A stretch of 62,471 bases of DNA from Candidatus Epulonipiscium sp. Lineage in GTDB: Bacteria > Bacillota > Clostridia > Lachnospirales > Defluviitaleaceae. Shown piece by piece: positions 42,709 to 51,702 of this stretch; within the stretch, counting starts at the first letter, position 1, and each line of letters opens with the position of its first letter. The notes below the pieces were generated by a model. That model was not told the origin of the DNA. It did not search any database and saw only the letters and a list, made by a program, of their open reading frames with translations. The position numbers were made by a program, and so were the translations under genes. The stretch lies in contig JAAYML010000038.1 of the NCBI GenBank assembly GCA_012521395.1, positions 1-62,471 on the forward strand, given 5' to 3'.

Positions 42709-44385
42709 ATGGGAACATTAGGTTTGGATGTTGAAAGGGGATTGTTTTTAGGTATTGATTTTGGTACAACCAACTCTGTGGTAAGCATTTATGATTTTAA
42801 AGAAGGGCAAGTTGAAACCATCCCTATAGATGGAAGTAATATCTTCCCAACAGCCATTCAGTTTGAAACAGATCCTGAAGATCCGGATAAATTATCCAGA
42901 ATTTTTGGGGTGCAGGCTAAAGAAGCTGCCATCATCTATCCGGAAAGTACTGTTTTATCTGTAAAGCGCCTGCTTGGAAGCGATGAAAAAATTAAAATTC
43001 TGGTTGACGGCAAGGAATATGAATTCACGCCTGAACAGATTGCCGGGGAAATTTTGGGTTACCTAAAACAAAAAGCCGATGAATATGTACAAGAAGAGTT
43101 AAATATTGCCGGGGAATTTTCTGGTTGTGTGATTACGGTACCAGCCAACTCTACAGACAAGCAAAAGAAAATGACCAAAGAAGCGGCAAAACTGGCTGGC
43201 TTTGATGAAGATAATATTTATCTGCGTCTGGAACCTGCAGCAGCAGCGATTTCTTATGCGGTAAATGAAAGAAAAGATAAAAAGGTATTGGTTTATGATT
43301 TTGGTGGAGGTACTTTTGATGCTTGTATTTTGGATATAAAAATGACCGAAGCCGATGAACCCAGAATCACTATCTTAAGTACTTATGGTATCAATGATTT
43401 GGGCGGAAATGATATTGACAAAATCATCATGGATATGATTTATGAAGAATTTAAAAAGATGACCAATGAAGAAATAGACCTGTTTGATTATACGGTTGAT
43501 GATGGGGTATCTAAAAGGCAAAAGACAACGGCTTTAGTCAGACTGGCTCAGGTAGCTAACCAGGCAAAAGAAAGACTTTCTTCATCTAAATCCACTAAAG
43601 TAGTACTGGCACCTTTTATCCAGGAGCCTAAAATTGTCAATATCAATATGGAAATCACAAGGGAAGCTTTCTTAAATCATAAAAGAGTGAATCCTTTAGG
43701 AGACCCTGCAGAATTATTCGAAAAGATGGAAGGAAAGTCCGTAGAAGATTTAATTGAAAGAACGCTGGAATGTGTAGATGAATGTTTAAAAAATGCTTCT
43801 TTAAAAGTTGAAGATATTGATGAAATTTTTCTTGTAGGTGGTTCTTCAGCGATTCCAAGAATCAGGGAAAAAATTACCGAGAAATTTAATAAAGAACCCT
43901 TTAAATCTAAAATAAGCCCGGCTTTAAGTATTTCCCAGGGTGCAGCCCACTACTGCAATATGATAATGATGCCTACGGTAAAAGGCCCTGTCGTACAGGA
44001 AAAGACCATTCACCCCTTAGGACTTGAAATTGCCGGAAGAAGATTTATGGAAATCGTAAAAAGCGGTCTGGATATACCAGAAGAAGGTCTTACCGTAGAA
44101 GCAGAAGAATTGCTCATGACCAATTTTGACAATGTGACCAGTATGGCTATTGTTGTTTATGAAAATACCAAGCCTTCTGCAGAAAAGAAGACCTCTTATG
44201 TAACAGATGAAGGCATGAAGCGGCTTGCAGGAACAAGTTTAAGAGGGATTCCTCCTAAAGCAAAAGGTGAAGAAAAGGTGAAAGTCATTTTCCATATTAG
44301 TCAAGACAATATGCTTAAGGTTACAGCAAAAAGTATGAGTACTGACGGAGTGGAAACCGAGCTGTCCGTGGATGACTTATACTAA
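42709..44385 (+). CDS. Hsp70-like chaperone 1
   Basis: A 558-residue DnaK-family protein. The nucleotide-binding domain is complete: phosphate 1 GIDFGTTNSVVS, phosphate 2 YDFGGGTFDACILDI, adenosine motif VGGSSAIPRIREKI. A substrate-binding beta domain follows (about 430-550, VIFHISQDNMLKVTAKS), but the helical lid of DnaK is missing, as is any acidic C-terminal tail. It is therefore not the housekeeping DnaK. Located between the DUF5717-like genes and the GrpE-domain gene. Confidence 0.88.
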   Translation: MGTLGLDVERGLFLGIDFGTTNSVVSIYDFKEGQVETIPIDGSNIFPTAIQFETDPEDPDKLSRIFGVQAKEAAIIYPESTVLSVKRLLGSDEKIKILVDGKEYEFTPEQIAGEILGYLKQKADEYVQEELNIAGEFSGCVITVPANSTDKQKKMTKEAAKLAGFDEDNIYLRLEPAAAAISYAVNERKDKKVLVYDFGGGTFDACILDIKMTEADEPRITILSTYGINDLGGNDIDKIIMDMIYEEFKKMTNEEIDLFDYTVDDGVSKRQKTTALVRLAQVANQAKERLSSSKSTKVVLAPFIQEPKIVNINMEITREAFLNHKRVNPLGDPAELFEKMEGKSVEDLIERTLECVDECLKNASLKVEDIDEIFLVGGSSAIPRIREKITEKFNKEPFKSKISPALSISQGAAHYCNMIMMPTVKGPVVQEKTIHPLGLEIAGRRFMEIVKSGLDIPEEGLTVEAEELLMTNFDNVTSMAIVVYENTKPSAEKKTSYVTDEGMKRLAGTSLRGIPPKAKGEEKVKVIFHISQDNMLKVTAKSMSTDGVETELSVDDLY

Positions 44386-44409
44386 CGGCCAGTAAAAGGA
44401 GGATTAAGG

Positions 44410-46344
44410 ATGTTAAAGGACTATCCCCCTGTTTTACTAAAGTCAAAGGGATTAGTGGAAGCCTGGAGGGACACACTTCAGGCTTTCGATAAATTTATTG
44501 AAGAAAATATCAGGGGCTGTTTTTTTCATATTAAGATGAAGGTGATGCTACGAATTTTGCATCATTTAATCGAAGAAAACAAGCTTTCTAAATATGATGA
44601 AAAAATTTTTGAGTATTATGACCATTTGATGCTTCATTATAAGAATTCCATAGAGCTTTTTTATAATAATGAGGAAAAGGTAAAGACAGGGAAATCCAAA
44701 GAGATATTAACCGGGATTTGTGATGTTTTATCTGCCCAGTTGAGACAATTTAAAGAAAATCAGCTGGCCAGTCAGGGTATAAGTGATGAAAAAGCCATTC
44801 AAAATCCCATAAAAGTTGAAAAAGACAATTTTCTGACAGAAGAAAAGATAGATATCTTAAACCAGTTGGATGCATTAGAAAAGCAGTGGACAGAAAAGAA
44901 AATGAAGGCTTGTGTTGCTTCTTTCAGGAAATATATAAATATTGTGACAGAAAATGAAGATAAGGAAATTGAACTGATAGAAAAGATTTATGAAGCTTTA
45001 TTAAAAGATCTTAAAGATGCTTTATATACGGGTTATGTTAAAAAAACCAATAAAGGCATTAAAAAGCTAAATGATTTTCATTTAAGAAAAGCAGCGAACT
45101 TTTATTATGAGTCTATAAAACAAGAAAAAGAAAACATTGAAGCCATTATCAAAATCCAGGTCAAAGCTCTGGAAGATGAAATGGAAAAAGAAAATTATGA
45201 TAAAGAGGAAGAACAAATCATACAAGAAATCCTTCATACCATAAGAGAAGCTTATCAGCACCTGGGAAAAGAAATAGAAGAACTGGAGTTGTTCTTTAAA
45301 GAATCCGAAGAAGATAAAAATAAAATTGTCCTTTTTACCAGTGAAGAATTTGATAAATACCTTAAAGAACAAGGTTTAAAGTCTTATATCAATGATATTC
45401 AGGTAAGAAAAAAACTTAAACTTGAAGTGGATGAACCAACACAAGCGCGTAAAAATTTTGATTTCGTTAAGCAGATCTGGGAAGAATTAAAAGCAGATCT
45501 TTTAAAAATTTATCTTGAAAAAATAAATCTTGAAGCTTTTATTGGGGAAATGAACCAAAGGCTTCAAAACAATATTGAATTATCTTCAAGGGTCAATCAG
45601 TTATTTGTACAGTTTCTTAGAACTTACGAAGAACAAAAAGAAAAGTTTAATGAAGAAAGCGGATATTTACCCATTATCGAAGGGATTTATGAGACCATTA
45701 GCATTAAAGTAGAAAGTATAGAAGAAAATATTACTGGTTTTCATAAGACGATAGAAGAAATCAATCTGTTCTTTTCAGAAGAAGCCAGTGATGCTTATTT
45801 TGAAAGTGAATTTATAAAGCTGGCCCAGGAAATTTTTGCTCAATTTATTAAAGAGCCTGCCGGGGAAAACTTTGAAGAAGAGAGTTTCCTTAGCTGGGGA
45901 GAAGAATATTTTAATAAGGCATTTGAAGAAGCCTTTATCCGTTTTAGTCAAAAGGTAGAAATGGTAAAGGAAAAACTCTGTCAGGAAGTTAATCTGCAAA
46001 TTAATAAATTTCTTAAGGAATATCTGCTTTTTGAGGTCAGTACTTATGAAGAAATTGTCAACTATTCTGTATCCAGGCTCCGTGAAGAAAGCGATGATTT
46101 TGCTATAGAATATGTCAAAAATATCGACCAGCTTACAGCAAGTCTGGAAGAGACTTTAAAAGAATTTGAAATTGAATTCGTTGAACCGGTGCCACATGAT
46201 AAATTTAACGGAAAAGAGCATGAAGTTCTTCTGGCCGAAGAACGAGAAGGCTTTAAAAAAGGAGAAATTATTAAGACTTTAAATAAAGGATACCGTTTTA
46301 ACAACCAGATCATCTTAAAGGCCAATGTGGTTGCAAGTAAATAG
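44410..46344 (+). CDS. Giant coiled-coil protein with C-terminal GrpE-like head
   Basis: A 644-residue, very charged helical protein with long coiled-coil stretches. The last ~45 residues match the GrpE beta head by pattern: GKEHEVLLAEE, then KKGEIIKTLNKGYRFNN and QIILKANVVASK, corresponding to the conserved HEAV, G.V..VL..GY and RPA.V positions of GrpE. Ordinary GrpE is about 200 residues, so this would be a greatly extended nucleotide exchange factor. It lies among four Hsp70 genes, fitting a dedicated exchange role. Preceded by AAAGGAGG. The stop overlaps the next frame's possible GTG. Confidence 0.72.
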   Translation: MLKDYPPVLLKSKGLVEAWRDTLQAFDKFIEENIRGCFFHIKMKVMLRILHHLIEENKLSKYDEKIFEYYDHLMLHYKNSIELFYNNEEKVKTGKSKEILTGICDVLSAQLRQFKENQLASQGISDEKAIQNPIKVEKDNFLTEEKIDILNQLDALEKQWTEKKMKACVASFRKYINIVTENEDKEIELIEKIYEALLKDLKDALYTGYVKKTNKGIKKLNDFHLRKAANFYYESIKQEKENIEAIIKIQVKALEDEMEKENYDKEEEQIIQEILHTIREAYQHLGKEIEELELFFKESEEDKNKIVLFTSEEFDKYLKEQGLKSYINDIQVRKKLKLEVDEPTQARKNFDFVKQIWEELKADLLKIYLEKINLEAFIGEMNQRLQNNIELSSRVNQLFVQFLRTYEEQKEKFNEESGYLPIIEGIYETISIKVESIEENITGFHKTIEEINLFFSEEASDAYFESEFIKLAQEIFAQFIKEPAGENFEEESFLSWGEEYFNKAFEEAFIRFSQKVEMVKEKLCQEVNLQINKFLKEYLLFEVSTYEEIVNYSVSRLREESDDFAIEYVKNIDQLTASLEETLKEFEIEFVEPVPHDKFNGKEHEVLLAEEREGFKKGEIIKTLNKGYRFNNQIILKANVVASK

Positions 46345-46358
46345 TGGGGATGAGATTT

Positions 46359-47936
46359 ATGAGCTGGAAACTGTTTAAAAAAGAGCTTGCTTTAAAAGAA
46401 CTGGACGATGAAACGAAGTTTATATTAGGTCTGGATATAGGGACCAGAGCGACAAAGATTGCCATCTGGAATGTAAACCGCAAACAAGCAGAACTGATTG
46501 ACATGAGCGGAGGCTACGGGACCCCTTCGATTCCCACTGTTATGCAGTATATTCCTGAAAATAAAGAGTGGGTTTTTGGGGAATATGCCCTTTTAAATAA
46601 GGGGGATTTTGATGACATTACCATTAACAATATTATGTCCAAATTAGGGACCAAAGAGCTTATTGAAATTGGCGGCAAAGCCATGAATATTCCCAGTATT
46701 CTTGCCAGATATATAAAAGAAATCATTGAAATGTGCAAAAACTTAAACCCTAATGGTGAAGTGGTAGGTTTGGTAGCAACCGTTCCGGACTATTTTCCTG
46801 AAAGTGCCAGAGAGGAATTTAAACGGGCTTTTGCCATGGCTGGTCTGGATAAAGTTCTGATTACTTTTATGACTTTCAGGGAATGTATCCTTCGATATCT
46901 ATACTTTGGTCAGACCATTGATAAAGAAGAAAAGGTTCTTTTTATTGACTATGGCGGCCAGCAAATCCGGGGCGGTGTTATTCAGGTTAATCCGGAAAGC
47001 AAAGGACGGGTTAAGGCAGAAAGCTTATCTTTCTTGTTTGATGCTTCCCTTGGAGGGAAAAAGTTAGATAAGTTATTGAAGGAATTATTTATTGATTTTT
47101 ATTGTCAGGAAACCGGTTTATTAAGAACGCAGCTGGATGAAGATACGATTCATCAGATAGAGGTTTTTGCTTATCAGAATAAATACTTACTTTTTCAAAA
47201 TTATTATAAGAAAAAGCCGACCAAATTGTATTTTAATTTTGCTTATCCTGCCTTTCAGAAAACCCTGGAAGTAGAGCAGTTGGATAAGTTAATTGAACCC
47301 TTCGCCAAAAGCATACAGGATTTTATTTCAAATTTACTGGAAAAGACCATCCATGGGGCAGTACAAAAAGAAGAAATTCAAAAAGTTATTGCAGTTGGCG
47401 GCGGCTTTGAAATGAATTGGGTAAAAGAGCTGATAGAGCATGAATTTATGGGTATTGATATAGAATATCCCAGGGATTCTGAAGGAACCCTGGCCCTGGG
47501 TGCCTGTATCGGGGCAGCTTCTTATTTAGGTGTTGTTCCAGAGCTAATGATAGAAATTGAAGATTATCATAAGTTAACCTTTGATATCGGTTTAGAAGGC
47601 ATTTATGAAAAGCAGAGCAGGTTTATTCCCCTTGTGGAAAGGAATAGTTTTTGGTGGCAAAAAGCCAGACCTAGAATTTTTATTTTAGATTTAGGAGGCA
47701 GCAACTTTTTGGAAATTCCCATTTACGCAAAAAATGAGCAAGGGGAAATTAAAACCCTGGAGGTAATAAAACTTGATAATTTACCCAGAAATCCTTCCAG
47801 GACCTTAAGACTTAAATTTGATTTAAAATTCAGCCAGTATGATACAATAGAATTAAGTATAAAAGACTGTGGTTTTGGTGAAATTATCCCCCCTTCGGAT
47901 TTTTCAAAGACTTTTAATATTCAGCTGTCCTGGTAG
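46359..47936 (+). CDS. Degenerate Hsp70-like protein 2
   Basis: About 525 residues. The actin/Hsp70 fold is recognisable, but the nucleotide motifs are altered: phosphate 1 GLDIGTRATKIA instead of G.D.GTTNS, and phosphate 2 IDYGGQQIRGGVI instead of the GGGTFD type, so the catalytic Asp/Thr are changed. The adenosine motif AVGGGFEMNW persists. The C-terminus DCGFGEIIPPSDFSKTF is shared with Hsp70-like protein 3. It is probably ATP-binding but weakly or not hydrolytic, perhaps a regulatory partner. Start taken at ATG 46359 after GGGGATGAG. Confidence 0.8.
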   Translation: MSWKLFKKELALKELDDETKFILGLDIGTRATKIAIWNVNRKQAELIDMSGGYGTPSIPTVMQYIPENKEWVFGEYALLNKGDFDDITINNIMSKLGTKELIEIGGKAMNIPSILARYIKEIIEMCKNLNPNGEVVGLVATVPDYFPESAREEFKRAFAMAGLDKVLITFMTFRECILRYLYFGQTIDKEEKVLFIDYGGQQIRGGVIQVNPESKGRVKAESLSFLFDASLGGKKLDKLLKELFIDFYCQETGLLRTQLDEDTIHQIEVFAYQNKYLLFQNYYKKKPTKLYFNFAYPAFQKTLEVEQLDKLIEPFAKSIQDFISNLLEKTIHGAVQKEEIQKVIAVGGGFEMNWVKELIEHEFMGIDIEYPRDSEGTLALGACIGAASYLGVVPELMIEIEDYHKLTFDIGLEGIYEKQSRFIPLVERNSFWWQKARPRIFILDLGGSNFLEIPIYAKNEQGEIKTLEVIKLDNLPRNPSRTLRLKFDLKFSQYDTIELSIKDCGFGEIIPPSDFSKTFNIQLSW

Positions 47937-47977
47937 TATATGCATACAAAGATTTTTGCAAAAGAAGGAGTGAGAAC

Positions 47978-49618
47978 GTGACTTGGGAAGACTATAAAAG
48001 GGAAATAGAAGAAAAAGGCAGTTTGCCAGAGGAATGGTATATTTTAGGTATTGACTTGGGAACAACGAACTCAGTCATCAGCTATTGGGATAATGTCAAT
48101 AAAAAACCAGAACCCATTGATATCAGCAATGGTTTTGGGAAAATCCCACTTCCTTCTGTCGTACAGTACCGGGAGGGGGAAGGTCAGGAAGGCGAATGGG
48201 TGATTGGTGAAGAAGCCTACAGATCCATGAAAATATATCCTGAGACCACCATTCGGTCCATCAAAAGAAAAATGGGAACCAATGAAAAAGTAAAAATTGG
48301 CGATAAGGAATATTTGCCTGAAGAAATATCTGCCATGATTTTAAAAGAACTGATAAGTCACTGTAACAGCATCAATCCCAATGCAGAAATCATCGCCTGT
48401 GTGGTTTCAGTTCCTTATGATTTTGATGATGCGGCCAAAAAGGCTACGATGAAGGCCTGTGAGCTGGCAGGATTAAAAGATAAATTTATATGCCTGATTG
48501 AAGAGCCTAAGGCTGCAGCTTTAGCATATAACTTCAGGCACAACCTTTCCCAGGATGAAAAAATCATGGTATTTGACTTTGGGGGAGGAACATTAGATAT
48601 CACCTTATTCCATGTGGTGGAAAAAGACGACTACAGGATTAAGCTTCAGGTCATCAGTGAAGGCGGGGAAGCTTACCACGGGGGCGACAACATCGATGAA
48701 ACCCTGTTAGAGCAGTGTTATAAATATATTGAAGAAAAGACGGGGCAAACAAGAGAAAATATTTCCCTGGAAAACCAGGCAGAACTTGTGATGCGGGCCA
48801 GGGAAACCAAGGAAAGATTATCGGGTGTAAAAAGTTTCAGGATTCCTTTTACTTTTTGTATACCTCCTTTTGTAGAGCAAATTAACAGAGATCAATTTGA
48901 GGAATTAATCCATCCTTTTATCGAAAAGACTAGAAAACTCGTCTTAAAGTCTTTAAGAGAAGCTTATACCGGAGCTTTAACAGCAGATGATATTGACAGG
49001 GTTCTTCTTGAAGGTGGTTCCTCACAAATGCCCTGGGTGAAAGATATGTTAATAGGCATCTTTAATGACGATAACAAGATTTATACTTCCGAAAGACCAG
49101 CCCTGGATATTTCCCTGGGGGCAACTTATTATGCGGCTATGAAGATGGGACTTCTAACCCATCCTGATTTGGAGACCGAAAAAATGGAAGTTGAATTTGA
49201 AGTGACGGTTCCTCATGATATTGGTCTTGAAGTAGACCACGGCAGCAGAAAATCTTTCTTTACCATGATAAGAAGGGGAACCCCATATACTTTGGCGAAA
49301 AAAAGCCATGTTTTTACCTTGTCAGGAAAGAATCCTCAGGATATGACCACATTAAATCTCAGAATCTTAGAACGGATTGATAAAGAAGATACCATAGAAA
49401 ACTGTAAACTCATCGGGGAAGTTGAAATCCAAGGTTTGCCTGAAAGACCTTCAGGAAAAACGAAACTTCAGGTAACCCTTTCGGTTGAAGAAGAGGGCGG
49501 TCTTGTTAAAGGAATGGTGGAGGATTTAGGTTTTGGAGAAGAATATCCTCCCAGCGGTTATAAGCAGTCCTTTGACCCAAGCAGGTTTAATAAGACAGTA
49601 TTGGAGGGAGAAGAATGA
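47978..49618 (+). CDS. Hsp70-like chaperone 3
   Basis: A 546-residue Hsp70 with an intact nucleotide-binding domain (GIDLGTTNSVIS, FDFGGGTLDITLFHV, LEGGSSQMPWV) and a short substrate-binding-like beta domain ending in DLGFGEEYPPSGYKQSF, the same C-terminal block as protein 2. The N-terminal extension before the first strand (MTWEDYKREIEEKGSLPEEW) also mirrors protein 2, so the two are sister paralogues, one active-looking and one degenerate. Overlaps the next gene by four bases. Confidence 0.86.
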   Translation: MTWEDYKREIEEKGSLPEEWYILGIDLGTTNSVISYWDNVNKKPEPIDISNGFGKIPLPSVVQYREGEGQEGEWVIGEEAYRSMKIYPETTIRSIKRKMGTNEKVKIGDKEYLPEEISAMILKELISHCNSINPNAEIIACVVSVPYDFDDAAKKATMKACELAGLKDKFICLIEEPKAAALAYNFRHNLSQDEKIMVFDFGGGTLDITLFHVVEKDDYRIKLQVISEGGEAYHGGDNIDETLLEQCYKYIEEKTGQTRENISLENQAELVMRARETKERLSGVKSFRIPFTFCIPPFVEQINRDQFEELIHPFIEKTRKLVLKSLREAYTGALTADDIDRVLLEGGSSQMPWVKDMLIGIFNDDNKIYTSERPALDISLGATYYAAMKMGLLTHPDLETEKMEVEFEVTVPHDIGLEVDHGSRKSFFTMIRRGTPYTLAKKSHVFTLSGKNPQDMTTLNLRILERIDKEDTIENCKLIGEVEIQGLPERPSGKTKLQVTLSVEEEGGLVKGMVEDLGFGEEYPPSGYKQSFDPSRFNKTVLEGEE

Positions 49619-51690
49619 GTTATTTAGGAATCGATTTAGGAACTACCAATTCAGTAGCCGTAATATACAAGGATAAAAACGATGAAATGGAAGTAGTTAA
49701 AGTCGATGGTGTGGACGAAATCCTGCCTTCTGTGGTTTACTATGGGGAAGAAGGTGTAATCGTCGGGTCCGAAGCTAAGGCAGGCGCCATTATCTATCCT
49801 GAAAATACAGTGATTTCTGTTAAAAGATTTATGGGACAGACAGAAGCCATTAAGGTAGGCAGTACGGAAAAACTTCCGGAAGAAATCAGTGCAGAAATTT
49901 TAAAAAAGCTCAAAAAAGCTGCTGAAGATCAAAGTGGGGAAACTTTTGATGAGGTGGTTATCACCCATCCTGCTTATTTTAATGACCGGCAAATTTTTGC
50001 TACCAAGAAAGCGGGAGAATTGGCAGGTTTTAAAAATGTTCATCTCTTATCAGAACCTTTGGCTGCTGCCATTGAATATGGTTATCGTCAGGGGTATGCT
50101 CAAACCCTTTTGGTATATGATTTAGGTGGAGGAACCTTTGATGCCTGTGTTCTGAAAGTATCCCAGGATGAAAGCGGTCAGGAAATATTCCAGGAATTAT
50201 CCGACGTTGGGGATATGAATCTTGGGGGCGATGACTTTGACAGCGAGCTTATCCGCCTGATGAAAGAAAGATTTACTGCCGAATCAGGGATTGATATCGA
50301 TAAATTAGAGACTTTAGAAAGGAAAAGAGTGCTTCAGAAATTAAAACAGGAAGCGGAGCAGGCTAAAAAGAAATTATCAGGCACGAATAAAGTTGCCATA
50401 AGAATAAATCCTTTGCTAATCCATGAAGGGGTTCCAAAAAACTTATCTATGGAATTAACCCGGGAAGAATTTGAGGCCCTGATCCGTAAATATGTAGACA
50501 GAAGCCGGGAAATTATTGCAGAAGCTTTGAAACGTGCAGGAAAAGAACCCGATGAAATTTCTAAGGTTATCCTCGTTGGAGGTTCTACCCTTATTCCTAT
50601 GGTAAAAAGAATGGTAGGGGGTTATATTAAAGAGCCTTACAGAGCAACAGACCCTGCAAAAAGCGTGGCTATGGGTGCTGCCATTTATAATTATTTAATC
50701 CACCTGCCAAACAGTACGGTTAAAGTTGGACAAATTACCAGACAAATCTTTGGTACGGAAGCCATCGTCAACCTGGCGACCATGGAAAAGAAACTGATTC
50801 CGATTATTCCTATGGGCAGTCCCATTCCTGTAAGGATTTCTGACAGTAACTTTGCCAGCATGACCGGGGCATCTTCTGTGCAAGTGGATGTGTATCAGTG
50901 GGAACAAGACCATGAAGAAGACAGAAAATATATAGGAAGCGTGATTCTTACAGGTCTTTCAGGTACAACCCAGCTGGAAATAACTTATGCCATTGACAAA
51001 AACAACTTATTTGAAGTTTATGTAAAAGATTTGTCAACAGGCAAGACCGAAAGAGCCGAATTTGACAGAACCAAAGTACTGCCTCCGCCAAGAAAAGAAG
51101 CAAAAGCCGTAGCAGAAAAGATGAATATTGTCTTTATTATTGATACCACAGGCAGTATGGATACCTATATCAATGGTGTAAAAGACAGGGCGATTGAATT
51201 TTCCAATATTTTAAGAGGAAAAGGCATACAGTTCCAGTTAGGTCTGATTGGTTTTGGAGATTTAAGAGAAAAGGAAAATCCCAGTGTCTATAACTTTACA
51301 AACGATGTAGAAAAGTTCCAGAGACAGGTTAAAAACATTCCGAGAACTTATGGAGGAGACATTCCAGAATCCTCTCTGGATGCCGTTTTAACAGGAGTAG
51401 AACTTTTACAGACATCCAAAGTAGACAAGAGCGGGAAAAATATCTTTATCTTAATTACAGACGCTCCGCCTCATGTACCTACAGAAAACGGCAAACATGT
51501 AGCCGAAATCGTTGAGATTTTAAAAGAAAACAATATTACCACCTATGTGGTAGCCAGAAAAGATAAAAACAGCATCGAAAGCTTCGATCCACTTACAAAA
51601 CCAGACGGAAAATATTATGATCTCCAGGACAAATTTTACGATATTCTTGACAACATCGCCATCAGTATTGCAGAATTAGTTCGACTCTAA
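49615..51690 (+). CDS. Hsp70-vWA fusion protein 4
   Basis: A 691-residue protein: an Hsp70 nucleotide-binding domain (GIDLGTTNSVAV, YDLGGGTFDACVLKV, VGGSTLIPMV) and substrate-binding beta region to about residue 495, then a C-terminal von Willebrand A domain. The vWA MIDAS is intact: FIIDTTGSMD (D510), with later GFGDLRE and ITDAPPHVP supplying the other metal positions. vWA domains in bacteria usually mediate metal-dependent protein binding, so this chaperone may recruit a specific client or partner. Start ATG overlaps the previous stop (ATGA). Confidence 0.9.
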   Translation: MSYLGIDLGTTNSVAVIYKDKNDEMEVVKVDGVDEILPSVVYYGEEGVIVGSEAKAGAIIYPENTVISVKRFMGQTEAIKVGSTEKLPEEISAEILKKLKKAAEDQSGETFDEVVITHPAYFNDRQIFATKKAGELAGFKNVHLLSEPLAAAIEYGYRQGYAQTLLVYDLGGGTFDACVLKVSQDESGQEIFQELSDVGDMNLGGDDFDSELIRLMKERFTAESGIDIDKLETLERKRVLQKLKQEAEQAKKKLSGTNKVAIRINPLLIHEGVPKNLSMELTREEFEALIRKYVDRSREIIAEALKRAGKEPDEISKVILVGGSTLIPMVKRMVGGYIKEPYRATDPAKSVAMGAAIYNYLIHLPNSTVKVGQITRQIFGTEAIVNLATMEKKLIPIIPMGSPIPVRISDSNFASMTGASSVQVDVYQWEQDHEEDRKYIGSVILTGLSGTTQLEITYAIDKNNLFEVYVKDLSTGKTERAEFDRTKVLPPPRKEAKAVAEKMNIVFIIDTTGSMDTYINGVKDRAIEFSNILRGKGIQFQLGLIGFGDLREKENPSVYNFTNDVEKFQRQVKNIPRTYGGDIPESSLDAVLTGVELLQTSKVDKSGKNIFILITDAPPHVPTENGKHVAEIVEILKENNITTYVVARKDKNSIESFDPLTKPDGKYYDLQDKFYDILDNIAISIAELVRL

Positions 51691-51702
51691 GAGGTGAACA
51701 TT

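Noticed and set aside
42709-44385. Housekeeping dnaK of a dnaK-grpE-dnaJ operon
   Set aside because: It has no helical lid or acidic tail; there is no dnaJ or hrcA nearby, no CIRCE element, and three more divergent Hsp70s follow.
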